Shown here: positions 25,905-34,612 of the stretch, in pieces
Layout of the letters: every line of letters begins with the position of its first letter
Numbering within the stretch: position 1 is the stretch's first letter
NCBI GenBank assembly: GCA_050123335.1
Contig: JASFHH010000006.1
Coordinates: 1 to 60,175, forward strand
Reading direction: 5' to 3'
Source of the DNA: JASFHF01 sp050123335
GTDB lineage: Bacteria > Pseudomonadota > Gammaproteobacteria > UBA12402
DNA: 60,175 nucleotides
Notes under the pieces: generated by a model
What the model was told of the DNA's origin: nothing
The model's database searches: none
What the model saw: only the letters and a program-made list of their open reading frames with translations
Program-made: the position numbers and the translations under genes

Positions 25905-27854
25905 ATGTGTGGCATAGCTGCTTTATTTAGTTTTACAGATATTAATGTTGCGTCATATATAGAAAAAATGACCAACATTGTACGTCATCGTGGTCCAGAT
26001 GATGAAGGATATGCTGCTGTAGATTGTGTTGGAAAAGTTGAATTTTTTGGTGGGTGTGACACACAAAAAGAAATTTCTTTAACAAGATGTAATAGAAATA
26101 AAGCAAAAGTTGCTTTGGGGCATCGTCGTTTAACCATTTTAGATACTTCTGTATCTGGTCACCAACCAATGGTTGCACAAAATGATAGGTATTTAATTAT
26201 CTTTAATGGAGAAGTATATAATTATATTGAAATACGGAAAGAGTTGCAGGCAAAGGGTTATACGTTTAATTCTTCGACGGACACAGAGGTTGTTTTAAAG
26301 TCATATATTGAATGGGGCAAGAATTGTCTTAGTAAATTTAATGGTATGTTTTCTTTTGTTATCTATGATTGTATCGCAAAAAAAACATTTATTGCGCGGG
26401 ATAGGTTTGGACAAAAGCCATGCTATTATTGGTTTTCACCAGCAGGATTTTTAGCGATAGCTTCGGAAATAAAACAATTTACCGTGCTGCCTGGCTGGGA
26501 TGCTAAATTAAACCATCAAAAAGGTTATGATTTTTTGGTTTTTGGTTTAAGTGATTATGATAATGAAACTATGTTTTCCGAGGTTTATCAATTAATGGGC
26601 GGTGAATGTGTTGAGGTTAGACTTGATGATATTGCCGCAAAATCTTTACCAATTGAGCGATGGTATAATTTAAATCCGCAAAAAATAGATTTACCTTTCG
26701 ATGAAGCTTGTGAGCATTTTCGCGATTTGTTTCATGATGCGGTAAAGTTGCGTTTAAGATCTGATGTGGATGTTGGCAGTGCTTTATCTGGGGGTTTGGA
26801 TTCTTCTTCGATCGTATGCATGGCGAATAAAATTTTAAAAAATGATAATAAAAATTATCGGCAAAATACTTTTTCCGCAAGGTCTTATGATAAAAAGATT
26901 GATGAAATTGATTATATGCAAGAGGTTGTTAATGTCACAGGGGTTAATGCTCACTATATATATCCAGAAGTCGATAATTTATTTAAAGTTTTAGATGAAA
27001 TGACTTGGCATCAAGATGAGCCTTTTTTGGGAACCAGTATTTTTGCTGAATGGAGTGTGTTTAATTTGGTTTCGACAACGTCGGTTAAGGTTACATTAGA
27101 TGGTCATGGGGCGGACGAGCTACTTTGTGGATATCATAGTTTTTTTGAAAATAATTTACGATATTTGCTTAATGAATATAAGTTTTTTAATTTTGCTCAA
27201 GAAATGTTTTTGTTAAAAAAATGCTGCAAATATGGTTCACGCTTGTTATTACGTTCACTTTGTCCATTGAAACTAAAACACTTTATTCGCAATAGAAAAT
27301 TGCTTAAACAAGCACAAAAATATATTGTTTTTGATTTTCCATCTAAGAATAATCCAGTTGATGAACAATTTGAAGCAGCTAGTTCTCTGAGTGATTATTC
27401 GCAAATTTTATTATCACACACAAGCATGCCAGTACAGTTGCACTGGGCGGATCGTGATTCTATGTGTCATTCCATTGAGAGTAGGGCCCCGTTTTTAGAT
27501 TATCGCTTGGTTGAATTTATTTTAGGTTGTCCTGATAATTATAAAATTAAAAAAGCACTGACGAAAAAGATTTTAAGGAATTCATTAAGCAATGTTTTGC
27601 CGCAGAAAATTAAAGATAGAAGAGATAAAATAGGTTTTGCAACCTCAGAAGAAATGTGGGTTAAAAGGAATCCTGATTTATTTAGAAAGCTTGTTGATGA
27701 TGCGGTTAAATATGCTGGCGGATTTTTATCTAAAAATGTTGTCAAGATGATGAGTGATAAAATTATAGCCGGTAAAGTTACATACGACCCATGGTTATGG
27801 AGAGTTGTTAATTTTGGTCAATGGTTAAAGGTTTTTACGATCAATATATATTAA
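25905..27854 (+). CDS. asnB: Glutamine-dependent asparagine synthase-like amidotransferase, copy 1
   Basis: A 649-residue AsnB-family protein. The N-terminal Ntn glutaminase starts MCGIAALF with Cys2 as nucleophile, followed by HRGPDDEGY, GHRRL and FNGEVYNY. The C-terminal synthetase has the pyrophosphate loop LSGGLDSSS (about residue 293). Paralogues in O-antigen clusters amidate uronic acids (for example WbpS in Pseudomonas). Here it precedes hisH2-hisF2-wbpG, which argues for sugar amidation. A peculiar insert of about 20 residues (VGKVEFFGGCDTQKEISLTR) lies between HRGPDDEGY and the GHRRL motif. Substrate unknown. Confidence 0.83.
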   Translation: MCGIAALFSFTDINVASYIEKMTNIVRHRGPDDEGYAAVDCVGKVEFFGGCDTQKEISLTRCNRNKAKVALGHRRLTILDTSVSGHQPMVAQNDRYLIIFNGEVYNYIEIRKELQAKGYTFNSSTDTEVVLKSYIEWGKNCLSKFNGMFSFVIYDCIAKKTFIARDRFGQKPCYYWFSPAGFLAIASEIKQFTVLPGWDAKLNHQKGYDFLVFGLSDYDNETMFSEVYQLMGGECVEVRLDDIAAKSLPIERWYNLNPQKIDLPFDEACEHFRDLFHDAVKLRLRSDVDVGSALSGGLDSSSIVCMANKILKNDNKNYRQNTFSARSYDKKIDEIDYMQEVVNVTGVNAHYIYPEVDNLFKVLDEMTWHQDEPFLGTSIFAEWSVFNLVSTTSVKVTLDGHGADELLCGYHSFFENNLRYLLNEYKFFNFAQEMFLLKKCCKYGSRLLLRSLCPLKLKHFIRNRKLLKQAQKYIVFDFPSKNNPVDEQFEAASSLSDYSQILLSHTSMPVQLHWADRDSMCHSIESRAPFLDYRLVEFILGCPDNYKIKKALTKKILRNSLSNVLPQKIKDRRDKIGFATSEEMWVKRNPDLFRKLVDDAVKYAGGFLSKNVVKMMSDKIIAGKVTYDPWLWRVVNFGQWLKVFTINIY

Positions 27855-27864
27855 TGGTAAATTT

Positions 27865-28524
27865 ATGATAGCAGTAATTGATTGTGGTATTGGCAATATA
27901 GGTTCAGTATTAAATATGCTGAAGAAAATAGGTGTTGATGCAATAGCCTCATCTGATATTAATGTAATTAAAGAAGCGGACAAGTTAATTTTACCAGGAA
28001 TTGGATCATTTGATAGCGCGATGCAAAAATTAAAAAGTATCGATCTGGTTGAAGATTTAAATCGAATTGTGCTAGATAAAAAAACACCCATTCTTGGAAT
28101 TTGTTTAGGCATGCAGTTAATGACAAAATCTAGCGAGGAGGGCAAGCTGCCAGGTTTTGGTTGGATTGATGCACGGACGGTCAAATTTAAATTTGATATT
28201 AGTACAGAAAAATTACGTTTGCCACATATTGGATGGAATTTTGTTAATGTAAATAAAAACAAAGATTTTTTTAAAAAAATTAATGATGAAGTAAGATTTT
28301 ATTTTGTGCATTCATATCATGTGGCTTGCAATCTTCCGGAAGATATTATGACTACTACTGATTATGGATATAATTTTGTATCTTCTTTTCAGCATGAAAA
28401 TATTTTTGGAGTGCAATTTCATCCGGAAAAAAGTCATCAATATGGAATGAATTTTTTACAATCATTCATTGAGGGGAACTGCTCACCGTCATCCCGCGGC
28501 TTGACCGCGGGATCCAGCAAATAA
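27865..28524 (+). CDS. hisH2: HisH-like glutaminase subunit (HisH2), C-terminus rewritten by a palindromic insertion
   Basis: A class I glutamine amidotransferase of 219 residues. It shows DCGIGNIGSV, PGIGSFDSAM, the nucleophile elbow GICLGMQLM and the catalytic FHPEKSH. With HisF2 it would supply ammonia to WbpG, as in Pseudomonas O-antigen amidine formation; no histidine genes are nearby. The native protein evidently ended SFIEE* at residue 204 (compare ATTGAGGAGTAA at 28588-28599). Insertion of palindromic element C after SFIE now adds 15 residues, GNCSPSSRGLTAGSSK-like, and a new stop. The active site is untouched, so the enzyme is probably still functional. Confidence 0.85.
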   Translation: MIAVIDCGIGNIGSVLNMLKKIGVDAIASSDINVIKEADKLILPGIGSFDSAMQKLKSIDLVEDLNRIVLDKKTPILGICLGMQLMTKSSEEGKLPGFGWIDARTVKFKFDISTEKLRLPHIGWNFVNVNKNKDFFKKINDEVRFYFVHSYHVACNLPEDIMTTTDYGYNFVSSFQHENIFGVQFHPEKSHQYGMNFLQSFIEGNCSPSSRGLTAGSSK

Positions 28525-28596
28525 ATGTTTCCTGGATCCCGCGATCAACTAACAGGGTCGCGGGATGACGCAGTGCGAGCAGTTACTATTGAGGAG
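28468..28596. mobile_element. Palindromic element C with 9-bp target duplication, inserted in hisH2
   Basis: The insert (28477-28587) starts AACTGCTC and ends GAGCAGTTACT, giving 8-bp terminal inverted repeats. Inside are two strong stems: CCGCGGCTTGACCGCGG with GATCCAG, and CTGGATCCCGCG pairing back to the left arm, plus outer GTCATCCCGCG and CGCGGGATGAC. The insert is flanked by ATTGAGGGG (28468-28476) and ATTGAGGAG (28588-28596), an 8/9 direct repeat that looks like a target-site duplication. The GTCATCCCGCG...GGATCCAG type of repeat is widespread in genomes of intracellular bacteria. Confidence 0.78.
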
Positions 28597-28602
28597 TAAC
28601 AA

Positions 28603-29370
28603 TTGCTTAAGATTAGAGTAATCCCATGTTTGTTATTAGATGGGAGAGGTTTGGTAAAAACTGTAAAATTTAAAGATGCTAGATACGTTGGTGATCCAAT
28701 TAATGCAATTAAAATATTTAACGATAAATTTGTGGATGAAATTATTTTTTTAGATATTTCTGCGTCTCGTGAAAATAGAAGTCCTGATTTTGATTATCTT
28801 GCTCAAATTTGTAGTGAATGTTTTATTCCTTTTTGTTATGGTGGTGGGATTAAGTCGATTGATGATGCTGAAAAATTGTTTTCTTTAGGGGTAGAAAAAA
28901 TATCATTAAATACCGCAGTGATCAAAAATCCTAAGCTTATAGCAAATTGCGCACAAAAATTTGGTTCGCAGAGCATTGTGGTTACGGTTGATGTGCATAA
29001 GGGATTATTAGGTTCATATCATGTAATGCAGAATAACGGTAAGACTAAATCGGATTTGAATTTATTTGAATATATTAAGAAGGTCGAGGAATTAGGTGCT
29101 GGGGAGATCGTGATAAATTCAGTTGATCGGGATGGCACTCAGCTTGGTTATGATGTAAAATTGTTAGCGAAGATTGCTTCGGTAGTTACAATACCAGTGA
29201 TTGCTTGTGGTGGTGCTGGTAGCATTACAGACATGGTTCGGGCTAAACAAATGACTGATATTTCTGCATTTGCTGCTGGTAGTTTATTTGTGTTTAAAGG
29301 CAAGCACAGAGCGGTTTTAATTAATTATCCTGCGCAGTCAGAATTGAAAGAATTTTTTATTGGTGAGTAA
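28603..29370 (+). CDS. hisF2: HisF-like cyclase subunit (HisF2) of a sugar amidotransferase
   Basis: A 255-residue TIM-barrel protein resembling HisF: IPCLLLDGRGLVKT (7-20), FCYGGGIKSIDDAE, VTVDVHKG, NSVDRDGT with the conserved catalytic-type Asp, and ACGGAGS near residue 205. In Pseudomonas, HisH2/HisF2 deliver ammonia to WbpG during acetamidino-sugar formation; the order HisH2-HisF2-WbpG here matches. It starts at TTG 28603 with a perfect GAGGAG ribosome site at 28591-28596. That site is inside one copy of the target duplication of element C, so the insertion left it intact but separated it from the hisH2 stop. Confidence 0.87.
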   Translation: MLKIRVIPCLLLDGRGLVKTVKFKDARYVGDPINAIKIFNDKFVDEIIFLDISASRENRSPDFDYLAQICSECFIPFCYGGGIKSIDDAEKLFSLGVEKISLNTAVIKNPKLIANCAQKFGSQSIVVTVDVHKGLLGSYHVMQNNGKTKSDLNLFEYIKKVEELGAGEIVINSVDRDGTQLGYDVKLLAKIASVVTIPVIACGGAGSITDMVRAKQMTDISAFAAGSLFVFKGKHRAVLINYPAQSELKEFFIGE

Positions 29371-29375
29371 CAAAA

Positions 29376-30491
29376 ATGAATAATATACAAATTTGTTCAA
29401 ATTGCGTAATGGATACTACAGATCCAGATATAAAATTTAACGAAGATGGTATATGCAATTATTGTTTAGAAATACAGGCAGAGTACGGCAGATTAAAAAA
29501 AATTACATCTGAAGATGAAAAAAAATATCTTGATTCATTAGCGACAAAAATCAAAAAAGAAACTGCAAATGATGAATATAATTGTTTAATAGGAATTAGT
29601 GGCGGAGTTGATAGTTCTTATGTTGCATATTTAGTTAGCAAAATGGATTTAAATCCTTTGGTAGTTCATTTTGATAATGGCTGGAATTCAGAATTGTCGG
29701 TACAGAATATCAATAATATAGTTAATAAATTAAATTTTGATTTATATACGTATGTGATTAATTGGGAAGAGTTTAAAGATCTACAGCGTGCTTTTTTAAA
29801 AGCTTCAGTAATTGATATAGAAATGTTAACTGATCATGCAATTACCGCCGCAATGTTTAAAATCGCAAAACAGCATAAGATAAAATACGTTTTTAGTGGC
29901 GTAAATAAAGCAACAGAGTATGGCATGCCAGCTTCATGGGTATGGGCAAAAAGTGATTTAATAAATATTCGCGCAATTCACAATAAATTTGGCGAGCGTA
30001 AGCTGAAAACATTTCCGGTATATGGTTTTACAAAGTTCTTATTACATAGATTTAAAAGCCCATTTAAAGTCATAATGCCTTTAAATAATATTCGTTATTG
30101 TAAAAATGATGCGATGAGAATTTTAACTAAAGAATTAAACTGGCAATATTATGGCGGCAAACATTATGAATCAGTTTTTACCAAATTTTACCAAGCGCAT
30201 ATATTGCCTACAAAATTTGGGGTTGATAAAAGAAAAGCGCATCTTTCAGCGTTGATACGTAACGGAGAAATTTCACGAGATGAAGCGCTTACTGAGTTGG
30301 CACAACCTTTGTATGATCCAAAAGAACTCAACAATGATTTTGATTATGTGGTAAAAAAGTTAAATTTCACCGAAAGTGAATTTAAAAATATTTTACGACA
30401 AAAGCCAATACCACATGATTGCTATAGATCAGATAAGTTTTTTAGAGAGTTGGTAATAAAAACATATCATATATTATGCAAAAGAAAATAG
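29376..30491 (+). CDS. wbpG: N-acetyl sugar amidotransferase (WbpG/PseA family)
   Basis: A 371-residue PP-loop ATPase. The N-terminus has paired zinc-ligand-like cysteines (CSNCVMDTTDPDI and CNYC), then the PP-loop GISGGVDSSYVAY (about 72-84), HFDNGWNSE, and YVFSGVNKATEYGMP. This is the signature of WbpG/PseA, which turns an acetamido or amide group on a nucleotide-activated or lipid-linked amino sugar into an acetamidino group using ammonia from HisH/HisF. It follows hisF2 by five bases and overlaps the next transferase. The likely substrate is the 2,3-diacetamido uronic acid of the wbpB/D/E pathway, as in P. aeruginosa O5; this is by analogy. Confidence 0.87.
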   Translation: MNNIQICSNCVMDTTDPDIKFNEDGICNYCLEIQAEYGRLKKITSEDEKKYLDSLATKIKKETANDEYNCLIGISGGVDSSYVAYLVSKMDLNPLVVHFDNGWNSELSVQNINNIVNKLNFDLYTYVINWEEFKDLQRAFLKASVIDIEMLTDHAITAAMFKIAKQHKIKYVFSGVNKATEYGMPASWVWAKSDLINIRAIHNKFGERKLKTFPVYGFTKFLLHRFKSPFKVIMPLNNIRYCKNDAMRILTKELNWQYYGGKHYESVFTKFYQAHILPTKFGVDKRKAHLSALIRNGEISRDEALTELAQPLYDPKELNNDFDYVVKKLNFTESEFKNILRQKPIPHDCYRSDKFFRELVIKTYHILCKRK

Positions 30492-31525
30492 CTATTTTTG
30501 GCATCGACAATTTTTCCAAAAAAAATATCTTGCAAATAAACTGTCTTAACAAGCACGATATTAGCGCAGATGTTTTTACTGTTGATTGTTTAGGAGATTC
30601 GAGAAAAAATCTTCCATTTGGTAATAATTTATTTTCCTTAAAAAAGGGCTTATTGCGTAGGATTGTGCAGATATATACTTATTTGCGTAAAAATCATAGT
30701 CAATTAAATCATGCCGAGATATATGTTAGAGGTCGATTTGCTCTTTTTTATTTGTTTTTATCCAAGCTTTTTAAATTAAAAGTGATTGTAGTTGAAAGAG
30801 GAGATTTGTTGTATTTTGATCGTTTTTCATTTTTAACTAAAATATCTATGTGGTTATTATATAAGTTTTCAAATATGGTTTGGTATCGAGAATTTTACAT
30901 GAAGGATTATTTTGATCGGTGGGGCATTAAGCATGTGTTTTTTTTGCCAAATTGCATTGTTAAAAAGAATTGTCAGTCTGATCGCAAAAGAGATATAGAT
31001 TTTTTGTGGGTTAATCGATTAATCCCAGAAAGGAAAAGTGGTTGGTTTGTTAATGTTCTTTCAGGCCAAGATTTTTCGAAAACAAATAATGCAATGCTTG
31101 GTTTATTGGAAAATGCTAAAGGTGATCATTCTTCAGAGGAAGAAGAATTTGCAAAAAATAATTCTCCTGAAAATTTGCAAGTATTTGGCTATATAGATCC
31201 CGAGCAATTTTACTTGAGAGCCAAATATTTTGTTTTACCTTCTGATATAGTTTATTTAAATAACGCATTACTGGAAGCGATGTCATATGGGGTTGTGCCG
31301 ATTATATCCAGGGTATCAGGGTCGGATCTAATTGTTGATGATGGTGTTTCTGGGTTTGTTGCTGATCATTCTGAAGCGGCGTTTCATGATGCAATGACAA
31401 AAGCATTTGAAATAGATCAGCATGAGTATGTTGAAATGTCTAGACAAGTATTGAAAAAAGTAGAAAGTGATTTTTCGTATGATAGGTGGAGCGAAAAATT
31501 AATAGGTCTTTATGATAGTGTTTAA
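30476..31525 (+). CDS. Glycosyltransferase family 1/4
   Basis: A 349-residue GT-B protein. The C-terminal half shows DFLWVNRLIPERKSGWFV, LQVFGYIDPEQFYLRA and NNALLEAMSYGVVPII, the donor-binding region with a shortened E-x7-E pattern. The N-domain is diverged. Overlap of 16 bases with wbpG suggests it transfers the amidated sugar, by context only. The donor is unknown. Confidence 0.72.
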   Translation: MQKKIAIFGIDNFSKKNILQINCLNKHDISADVFTVDCLGDSRKNLPFGNNLFSLKKGLLRRIVQIYTYLRKNHSQLNHAEIYVRGRFALFYLFLSKLFKLKVIVVERGDLLYFDRFSFLTKISMWLLYKFSNMVWYREFYMKDYFDRWGIKHVFFLPNCIVKKNCQSDRKRDIDFLWVNRLIPERKSGWFVNVLSGQDFSKTNNAMLGLLENAKGDHSSEEEEFAKNNSPENLQVFGYIDPEQFYLRAKYFVLPSDIVYLNNALLEAMSYGVVPIISRVSGSDLIVDDGVSGFVADHSEAAFHDAMTKAFEIDQHEYVEMSRQVLKKVESDFSYDRWSEKLIGLYDSV

Positions 31526-31540
31526 AGTAGGTGAATTGAC

Positions 31541-32686
31541 TTGATCAATCGTAATAAAGTAAAAGTTACGCATATTATAACGGGTTTAAATACTGGTGGC
31601 GCAGAAATGATGTTGTATAAGTTATTATCTACATGCGATCATGATCGGTTTGAGATGGAAGTTATATCATTAACTGATGTTGGCGAAATTGGCAAAAAAA
31701 TTCAGAAGTTAGGTATAGAAGTACGCAGTTTGGGCGTGAACAAAAATGTGTTTTTATTTGATAAAATAATGAAATTAATCAAATGGCTGCGGGACGATTC
31801 CCCCGATGTGTTACAAACTTGGATGTATCATGCAGATTTATTAGGGGCGATTGCTTCTTTGTTTGTTAAAGATGTTAAATTAATATGGAATATTCGTAAT
31901 GGCTGTATAAATAAAAATAGAATGAAGCGTAGTACAATAGTTGTAGCAAAAATTTGTGCTTGGTTATCTAAGTTTATTCCGCAAAAAATTATTTGTTGCG
32001 CTAAAGCTACGGCTGATTTGCACACGAAGTTTGGTTATAAGCCATCTAAAATAGAAGTTATTTCTAACGGGTTTGATATGAATTTGTTCAGGTTTGATAG
32101 CGAATCTTATAAAAATATTCGTACAGAATTAAAATTACCTGATAATAGTTTATTGGTTGGTATGATGGCGCGATTTGATGCAGATAAAGATTACCCAAAT
32201 TTTATTGAAGCAGCAAAAATAATTGCATCGCAAAATTTAAATGTTTATTTTGTTTGTTGTGGAAAAAATATTGATCGGAATAATATTGCGCTAATTGATT
32301 TGATTGATAAATTAAATCTGCAAAATAAGTTTTTTTTGTTGGGCGAAAGAAACGATGTGCCAAAAATATTGCCATCATTTGATGTGTTGGTTTCTTCTTC
32401 AGTGTCTGAGGGGTTTTCAAATGTGATCGGTGAAGCAATGGCGTGTGAAGTTCCTTGTGTGGTTACCGATGTTGGTGATTCTGCGACAATAGTTGGCGAT
32501 AGTGATTATGTGGTGCTGCCTCGGGATTCTGTAAAATTGGCGCAAAAAGTATTGCAAGTTTTGGATACGAATATGACTGAGCGTAGAAAAATCGGCAAAA
32601 TCATGCGTGATTATATTGCAAAAAAATATTCTATTGCTACAGTGGTTGATCAATATCAAAATTTATATTGCGAGTTAGCTAAATAA
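31541..32686 (+). CDS. Glycosyltransferase family 4
   Basis: A 381-residue GT-B enzyme with a clear group 1 pattern: ITGLNTGGAEMMLYKLL near the N-terminus (glycine-rich acceptor-side loop), VISNGFDMNLF, LVGMMARFDADKDYPNFIEA and SSVSEGFSNVIGEAMACEVPCVVTD (E-x7-E) near residue 287-311. Translation starts at TTG 31541, preceded by TAGGTGA. It ends directly at the GTG of the next asnB gene. Cytoplasmic, membrane-associated; donor unknown. Confidence 0.84.
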   Translation: MINRNKVKVTHIITGLNTGGAEMMLYKLLSTCDHDRFEMEVISLTDVGEIGKKIQKLGIEVRSLGVNKNVFLFDKIMKLIKWLRDDSPDVLQTWMYHADLLGAIASLFVKDVKLIWNIRNGCINKNRMKRSTIVVAKICAWLSKFIPQKIICCAKATADLHTKFGYKPSKIEVISNGFDMNLFRFDSESYKNIRTELKLPDNSLLVGMMARFDADKDYPNFIEAAKIIASQNLNVYFVCCGKNIDRNNIALIDLIDKLNLQNKFFLLGERNDVPKILPSFDVLVSSSVSEGFSNVIGEAMACEVPCVVTDVGDSATIVGDSDYVVLPRDSVKLAQKVLQVLDTNMTERRKIGKIMRDYIAKKYSIATVVDQYQNLYCELAK

Positions 32687-34612
32687 GTGTGTGGAATAGT
32701 AGGTTATATAAACAATACTAAGCTTGATGATAAAGCAGTAATTCAGCGTATGGTTGATGCACTTGTGCATCGAGGTCCGGACGATTCAGGCTATTGGATT
32801 TCTGACAATCATAATGTTGTTTTATGTCATCGGCGTTTGTCCATTTTGGATTTATCAGCAGAAGGGCACCAACCGATGCAATCTGCCTGTGGCCGTTATG
32901 TTATAGTTTTTAATGGCGAAGTTTATAATTTTGCAGAATTGCGTTCGGAATTAGAAAAATTAAATCACAAATTTCGCGGGCATTCTGATACAGAAATTAT
33001 GTTGGCAGCTATTTCGCAATGGGGATTGCAGAATGCAGTCAAAAGATTTAATGGTATGTTTGCATTTGCTTTATGGGATAAAAAAGAAAAACTTTTACAT
33101 TTAGTTCGGGATCGTGCAGGTATAAAACCGCTTTATTATGGTTGGCACAATGGAACATTCTTATTTAGTTCAGAATTAAAAGCATTACGTTTGCATCCGC
33201 ATTTTAATACAACGATAGATCGTGATGCTTTGGCATTATATTTTCAATATGGTTATGTTCCGGCTCCTTATTCGATTTATAAAAACATTTATAAATTATT
33301 ACCGGGAACTATATTAACCATTAAATCAAGAGAAAAAAATTTTTTAACCGATCCTATTTCGTATTGGTCGGCTTTAGAAGTTGCACAACAGCCAAGATTG
33401 GATATTTCTAAACAAGATGCAATTCAGCAATTGCAACAGATATTAAATGATTCAGTCAAATTACGCATGATTGCGGACGTACCTTTGGGCGCCTTTTTAT
33501 CCGGCGGGATTGATTCATCTTTGATTACTGCTGTGATGCAGTCACAAAGCAGTAAACCAGTTAAAACATTTAGTATCGGTTTTACCGAAGATCAATATAA
33601 TGAGGCACAGCATGCTAAATTAGTAGCGCAACATTTAAAAACTGAGCACACAGAGTTATATGTTTCTCCTGAAGATGCGATGAAAGTTGTTCCTAAGTTG
33701 CCTTCATTATATGATGAGCCATTTGCGGATTCTTCACAAATTCCAACTTTTTTAGTGAGTCAATTAGCCAGACAAAATGTTACGGTGAGTTTATCCGGTG
33801 ATGGTGGGGATGAATTATTTGGTGGTTATAATCGCTATTTTTTGGGGAAAAACATTTGGGATAAAATCAAATTTTGTCCGTTGCCAGTGCGTAAATTATT
33901 TGCTGTTGGTTTGCGATCAATTTCTCCACAAAATTGGGATAAGATTTTTTCCTCATTAACTTGCATTCTGCCAAAAAAATTAATGGTACAATTGCCGGGA
34001 GATAAATTACATAAATTAGCAAATGTTTTGGCGGAGCAAAACCCTGGGATGTTGTATCAAAAATTAATCTCGCTCTGGGATACCCCGCTTGATTTAGTAA
34101 AAGATAGTAATTTGCAAGATAGCCTATATGATAATTCAAAGGGTTTGCGTGATTTTACTGAGCAGATAATGTTTTGGGATTTAATACACTATTTGCCAGA
34201 TGATATTTTAACCAAAGTGGATAGAGCAAGTATGGGGGTTAGTCTTGAGGCTAGAGTTCCCTTGTTAGATCATCGGTTAATAGAGTTTGCATGGCAATTG
34301 CCATTATCTATGAAAATTCGCGACAACCAAGGCAAATGGCTATTGCGAGAAATTTTATATCAATACGTGCCCAAAGAACTGATTGAACGACCAAAAATGG
34401 GGTTTGGAGTGCCAATTGATAGTTGGCTACGTGGGTCATTAAAGGATTGGGCTGAAAATTTAATCAATGAAGACAGATTACTGCAAGAAAGCTATTTAAA
34501 TCCAGAACCAATTATGCGAAAATGGCGAGAACATTTGTCGGGCAAAAGGAATTGGCAGCATCATTTATGGGCTGTATTAATGTTTCAGTTATGGTTAAAT
34601 AAGCATGTATGA
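32687..34612 (+). CDS. asnB: Glutamine-dependent asparagine synthase-like amidotransferase, copy 2
   Basis: A 641-residue AsnB-family protein: MCGIVGYI with nucleophile Cys2, HRGPDDSGYW, CHRRLSILDLS, FNGEVYNF, and the synthetase loop LSGGIDSSLI (about residue 270), SLSGDGGDELFGGYNRY and DHRLIEFAW. It starts at GTG 32687, immediately after the stop of the previous gene. Of the three copies this is nearest to the XrtA/exopolysaccharide-type AsnB proteins. It lies between a GT4 and the Wzy-like polymerase and overlaps the latter by eight bases. The likely role is amidation of a uronic acid carboxyl group; the acceptor is not proven. Confidence 0.85.
   Translation: MCGIVGYINNTKLDDKAVIQRMVDALVHRGPDDSGYWISDNHNVVLCHRRLSILDLSAEGHQPMQSACGRYVIVFNGEVYNFAELRSELEKLNHKFRGHSDTEIMLAAISQWGLQNAVKRFNGMFAFALWDKKEKLLHLVRDRAGIKPLYYGWHNGTFLFSSELKALRLHPHFNTTIDRDALALYFQYGYVPAPYSIYKNIYKLLPGTILTIKSREKNFLTDPISYWSALEVAQQPRLDISKQDAIQQLQQILNDSVKLRMIADVPLGAFLSGGIDSSLITAVMQSQSSKPVKTFSIGFTEDQYNEAQHAKLVAQHLKTEHTELYVSPEDAMKVVPKLPSLYDEPFADSSQIPTFLVSQLARQNVTVSLSGDGGDELFGGYNRYFLGKNIWDKIKFCPLPVRKLFAVGLRSISPQNWDKIFSSLTCILPKKLMVQLPGDKLHKLANVLAEQNPGMLYQKLISLWDTPLDLVKDSNLQDSLYDNSKGLRDFTEQIMFWDLIHYLPDDILTKVDRASMGVSLEARVPLLDHRLIEFAWQLPLSMKIRDNQGKWLLREILYQYVPKELIERPKMGFGVPIDSWLRGSLKDWAENLINEDRLLQESYLNPEPIMRKWREHLSGKRNWQHHLWAVLMFQLWLNKHV

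Noticed and set aside
28492..28577. Palindrome in hisH2 as a simple transcription terminator
   Set aside because: There is no T-run after the stems, and the flanking direct repeats with terminal inverted repeats point to insertion of an element.
27865..29370. HisH/HisF pair as histidine biosynthesis genes
   Set aside because: No other histidine genes are near, and the wbpG gene follows directly; the HisH2-HisF2-WbpG order is the known sugar-amidine arrangement.
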